Assembly (NCBI GenBank): GCA_020354085.1
Contig: CP070641.1
Location: 18,778-34,500, forward strand
Direction: 5' to 3'
Length of the DNA: 15,723 nt
Source: Pseudomonadota bacterium
GTDB taxonomy: Bacteria; Pseudomonadota; Gammaproteobacteria; Acidiferrobacterales; Sulfurifustaceae
Shown here: piece after piece, positions 13,044 through 15,723 of the stretch
How the letters are laid out: each line of letters opens with the position of its first letter
How positions within the stretch are numbered: position 1 is the stretch's first letter
Position numbers and translations under genes: made by a program
The notes under the pieces: model-generated
What the model was told of the DNA's origin: nothing
Database searches by the model: none
The model's input: the letters and a program-made list of their open reading frames with translations, nothing else

Positions 13044-14174
13044 TTGGTAGCTATTGCCGTCGTTGCCCTGTGCACCCTGGCGTTGGCTTTGCTCGGCGAC
13101 GTCTTTCATTGGGCGCCCGGCGTAGCACTCACCCACCTGGCGCTTTCAGTCGGTGTCCTGCCCTTGATCCTGGCGGCGATGAGCTTCTTCGTGCCCACGC
13201 TCACCCGCTCGCGCGCGCCAACACCGGCAATACGCCTCCTGCCGTGGTGCGCGTTGATTGCCGCACTCGCCCCGGTGGGAGCGTTTCTCGGCGCGCCGGG
13301 TGCGCATCGGCTGATTCAGCTCGGCGCGGGACTCGCTGCCATTGTGGTCGTTCTTTTCATCGGTTGGATCACGCAACGTATGCGGCGCGCGGTCGGCGCG
13401 GCGCATCCCTGCATATATTGGTATCTCGCCGCGCTCGCCTGTTTGCTGATCGCGCTGCTCGCCGCACTGGCATCAAGCTTCTGGCCGGAGCACTACCTCG
13501 CTCTGCGGCGCGTGCACTTACATCTCAACGTGCTTGGTTTCGTCGCACTCACGGCGGTCGGGACGCTGCAAGTGCTGATGCCGACCATCGTCCAGCAACC
13601 CGACCCCAAGGCGGCGCACCGACTGCACCGAGATATCGGTTGGGCACTGACTGGCAGCGTTCTCGTCGCGCTCGGTGCCGCGTGGTGGAAGCCACTCGGC
13701 ATCATCGGCGTGGCCGCGTGGCTGTACGTGTTGACACGCCTCGCGGGCGCCTGGTGGCTCAACTTTCGACGCAAGATTGTCTCGCGCCATGGTGCGGCGC
13801 CGTCACTGATGGCGGCACTCGTGGGCCTTGGGCTTCTGCTCATCACCGGTGCCTTGCATGGCGAGCAGATATTGCTGGCGGCGCGCGCCGTACCAGCGAT
13901 GTTCGTCTTGTTCTTGCTGCCGCTGGTGACGGGCGCGTTGAGCCATCTGTTACCACTTTGGCACCGACCGCAGGCGTCTTCCGCGGCGCACGATGCGCAA
14001 CGAGCGGACTTGCAGCTTTTGGGTGGATTGCGTGCCGTGCTGTTTGTCTTCGGCGGTGCGCTGTTGCTAGGGAGCATCGATCTCGGGTATGGCATAGCCG
14101 CCGTCGCGTTAGCGGCGTTTGCACTTCAGGCGATAGTGGCGCTGTGGCGCACGGATGGCGCCACTACCCGGTGA
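13044..14174 (+). CDS. Polytopic membrane protein with repeated oxidase/NnrS-like motifs
   Basis: A 376-residue, very hydrophobic protein with about ten to eleven predicted membrane helices, starting at TTG with an excellent ribosome site. Related motifs recur: THLALSVGVLPLILAAMSFF-VP near residue 35, VHLHLNVLGFVALTAVGTLQ-VLMP near residue 155 and LFLLPLVTGALSHLLP near residue 290. The pattern His-x(n)-G-x-x-x-L-x-x-x-G-x-x-x-x-x-x-P resembles haem-copper oxidase subunit I-like and NnrS-like membrane proteins of the NO/respiratory group, though a complete set of oxidase metal ligands is not evident. It follows the flavoprotein by 73 bp with no terminator seen, so the two are probably one transcript under the FNR/DNR box, and it could be the membrane partner of the flavoprotein (inference). 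No firm family name can be given. Confidence 0.6.
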   Translation: MVAIAVVALCTLALALLGDVFHWAPGVALTHLALSVGVLPLILAAMSFFVPTLTRSRAPTPAIRLLPWCALIAALAPVGAFLGAPGAHRLIQLGAGLAAIVVVLFIGWITQRMRRAVGAAHPCIYWYLAALACLLIALLAALASSFWPEHYLALRRVHLHLNVLGFVALTAVGTLQVLMPTIVQQPDPKAAHRLHRDIGWALTGSVLVALGAAWWKPLGIIGVAAWLYVLTRLAGAWWLNFRRKIVSRHGAAPSLMAALVGLGLLLITGALHGEQILLAARAVPAMFVLFLLPLVTGALSHLLPLWHRPQASSAAHDAQRADLQLLGGLRAVLFVFGGALLLGSIDLGYGIAAVALAAFALQAIVALWRTDGATTR

Positions 14175-14212
14175 CATGACGACCGGCCGACCCAGGGCCT
14201 GCGCCCAAGGTG

Positions 14213-14413
14213 TTACTTGCGCAGCAACCAAACGATCACCGACAGTATGACGCTGATCAACACCATGCTGGTAATCGGGAAGTAAAGGCGAAAATTCTCG
14301 CGCTCGATCACGATATCGCCCGGCAGCCGAAACAGGCCGAGCTTTGACAGCCACGGCCAGAGCAGACCCGCCACGACTAAAGCGATACCGAGAATGATCA
14401 GCGTGCGCTGCAC
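14213..14413 (-). CDS. DUF2905 small membrane protein
   Basis: A 66-residue protein with two membrane helices (about 5-20 and 46-64) around the conserved core LGLFRLPGDIVIERENFRLY, the signature of the DUF2905 family: G-x-L-P-G-D-I-x-I-x-x-x-N-x-x-x-Y-x-P. Family function is unknown. It starts with GTG at 14413, only 6 bases after the stop of the patatin gene and without its own strong ribosome site, so it is likely translationally coupled to it. Convergent with the membrane protein gene (38-bp gap). Confidence 0.9.
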   Translation of the reverse strand: MQRTLIILGIALVVAGLLWPWLSKLGLFRLPGDIVIERENFRLYFPITSMVLISVILSVIVWLLRK

Positions 14414-14419
14414 GGGGCG

Positions 14420-15607
14420 CTAGTTCGCGACGCGCGGGGTCGTGGCGACGGTAGTCTCTCGGCCCAGAAAGGCGAGGATCTCTTCCTTCCGGCGCATGGT
14501 GTCGCCGTAACCGAGCGCGATCAGTTCGCGGCAAAACGGCTTCTCGAACAGCAGGTAACTAATAAGATTGGAGCCGGTGCGGCGGGATGCGCCGAGGCCC
14601 CGCAGCAGAAAGCGCACCGTTCGCGGCAGATGATGCGCATGTTTGGCCGCGATCTTGCCGATATCCTGGCTCGGCGCGATCACCAGCACGTCGACTTGGC
14701 GCAGCGGCACGCCGCCCTCTTCGAGCTGCTGGGTGGACAACAAACCCACTGTGCGGTTGATGCGCTGCAGGCGCTCGATATCTCCTTCCAAGCTGTCCAG
14801 GAAAATACTGTTCAAGACGTGGCCGGCGATCTGCGCCAACGATGGATACTCCTCACCTTCGATGCGCGGGGCGCGCGTGTTGGGATCCTGGCGCACGCCG
14901 ATGACCAGCACGCGCTCGGCGCCCAAGTGCAAGGCGGGGGAGATCGGCGCGCTCTGGCGCATGGATCCGTCGCCGAAATACTCGCGGTTGATCTTGATCG
15001 CCGAAAACAAGAACGGAATCGCCGATGAAGCCATCAGATGGTCGAGCGTAATCCGCGCCGCCGCGCCGATGCGGCGCGCCCGCTTCCACGGTTCGATGGT
15101 GTCGACGCCCTGATAGAAGCTTATCGACTCTCCCGATCCGTAGCCGGAGGCGGTGATACTGAGAGCGTGCAGATGACCCGCGTCGATCGAGTCTTGAATC
15201 CTGTCGCACGGCAGGTAGCTTTCAAGCAGGCGTCTTAAGGGCGCGCGATCGAGCAGCGCTTGCGGGTTCTGCCGGCCGAGCCCGCCGAGCAGACTGGCCG
15301 ACACCCAACGGGCGCTGGTCGCCAAGATACCGAGCGCATCGGAACGAAACACTTGGTTGACGCGAAAGTTCTTCCACACGAAGTGCAGCCGTCGCACGGC
15401 CTGGTCGAAATCCGGCGCGTAAATCGCCAAGGCGGCCGCATTGATGGCACCGGCCGAGGTTCCGCTGATGACCGGGAACGGGTTGGGTGTACCGGGCGGT
15501 AGCAGCTCGGAAATGGCCTTGAGCACGCCGACTTGATAGGCGGCGCGCGCGCCGCCGCCTGACATGATCAGGCCTACGATCGGTGTCTGCTTGTTGGCTG
15601 CGCTCAT
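14420..15607 (-). CDS. Patatin-like phospholipase, RssA-type
   Basis: A 395-residue predicted serine hydrolase of the patatin family. The oxyanion loop is MSGGGARAAYQVGVLKA (15-31), the nucleophile elbow is SGTSAG (48-53) with Ser51, and the catalytic aspartate is Asp213 in FGDGSMR, giving the Ser-Asp dyad of the family with DGS in place of the usual DGG/DGA. The N-terminal 220 residues form the patatin domain; about 175 further residues contain a helical tail without recognised motif. Members cleave acyl chains from phospholipids or other lipids; the physiological substrate here is unknown. No signal peptide is seen, so it is probably cytoplasmic or membrane-associated. It leads a two-gene unit with DUF2905 and is divergent from the gene at the right edge. 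Confidence 0.9.
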   Translation of the reverse strand: MSAANKQTPIVGLIMSGGGARAAYQVGVLKAISELLPPGTPNPFPVISGTSAGAINAAALAIYAPDFDQAVRRLHFVWKNFRVNQVFRSDALGILATSARWVSASLLGGLGRQNPQALLDRAPLRRLLESYLPCDRIQDSIDAGHLHALSITASGYGSGESISFYQGVDTIEPWKRARRIGAAARITLDHLMASSAIPFLFSAIKINREYFGDGSMRQSAPISPALHLGAERVLVIGVRQDPNTRAPRIEGEEYPSLAQIAGHVLNSIFLDSLEGDIERLQRINRTVGLLSTQQLEEGGVPLRQVDVLVIAPSQDIGKIAAKHAHHLPRTVRFLLRGLGASRRTGSNLISYLLFEKPFCRELIALGYGDTMRRKEEILAFLGRETTVATTPRVAN

Positions 15608-15697
15608 GCCACCTTGTTAGTCGCCACACGCTGCCCATTCATAACGCGCGAGCGTATGATTTCGCCTGCATTTCATTCTAGTCGATGCGAGGTAGTC

Positions 15698-15723
15698 ATG
15701 GCCGAGCTGGGTCACGTGGTGCT
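15698..15723 (+). CDS. N-terminus of an edge-truncated gene, possibly ccmF
   Basis: ATG 15698 is preceded by GAGGTAG at a proper ribosome-site distance and opens MAELGHVV before the window ends. CcmF haem-lyase subunits of the cytochrome c maturation system often begin M-x-P-E-L-G-H-x-A-L, so this is a candidate ccmF, and cytochrome c maturation would suit a denitrification-related region. A TATGAT (15655-15660) could be its -10. Eight residues are too few for a firm identification. Confidence 0.45.

Noticed and set aside
13070..14179. 369-codon frame on the plus strand overlapping the membrane protein gene
   Set aside because: Arg/Ala/His-rich shadow translation with no hydrophobic pattern; the competing frame has a strong ribosome site and clear membrane helices.

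Overview
This is a GC-rich, densely packed proteobacterial chromosome segment with no sign of phage, transposon, CRISPR or RNA genes. Gene content (NnrS, SirB-type protein, a DksA relative, MoeA/MoaB/MoaC, a DNR-type CRP/FNR regulator, RssA-like patatin, a possible ccmF start) suggests a beta- or gammaproteobacterium capable of anaerobic nitrate/NO respiration. A sulfur-oxidising or denitrifying lithotroph is a guess only.

Layout, left to right. (1) Bases 1-282, minus: the N-terminus of a PAS-domain sensor that runs off the left edge. (2) About 320 bp without a gene, holding a perfect FNR/DNR box (TTGAT-N4-ATCAA) and a -10 element for an nnrS-sirB operon (604/637-2227). (3) A cytochrome b561 - PepSY protein - OmpR response regulator - histidine kinase operon (2324-5314), preceded by an 11-bp-period direct repeat that looks like an OmpR-family operator. 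(4) On the minus strand a DksA/TraR-type zinc protein (5342-5740), moeA (5830-7032) and a small thioredoxin-fold protein (7116-7379). (5) Divergently, dnr (7485-8192) with its own perfect FNR box, then moaB and moaC. (6) A 1167-aa iron-sulfur flavoprotein (9467-12970) that reads as an NfnB(GltD-like)-NfnA(PyrK-like) fusion, with a third, near-perfect FNR/DNR box at a class II activator position; it is followed by a polytopic membrane protein (13044-14174) with repeated oxidase/NnrS-like motifs. (7) On the minus strand, a patatin-like lipase and a DUF2905 membrane protein. (8) At the right edge, plus strand, the first codons of a protein resembling the CcmF N-terminus.

The unifying theme is adaptation to low oxygen and nitric oxide. 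The DNR-like regulator carries the E-x-x-S-R recognition signature that reads TTGAT half-sites, and three such sites lie upstream of nnrS, dnr itself and the large flavoprotein. Molybdenum cofactor genes (needed by nitrate reductase) flank dnr on both sides. The most unusual item is the fused, possibly electron-bifurcating flavoprotein placed in this apparent DNR regulon. All family calls are made by reading motifs; no database search was run.
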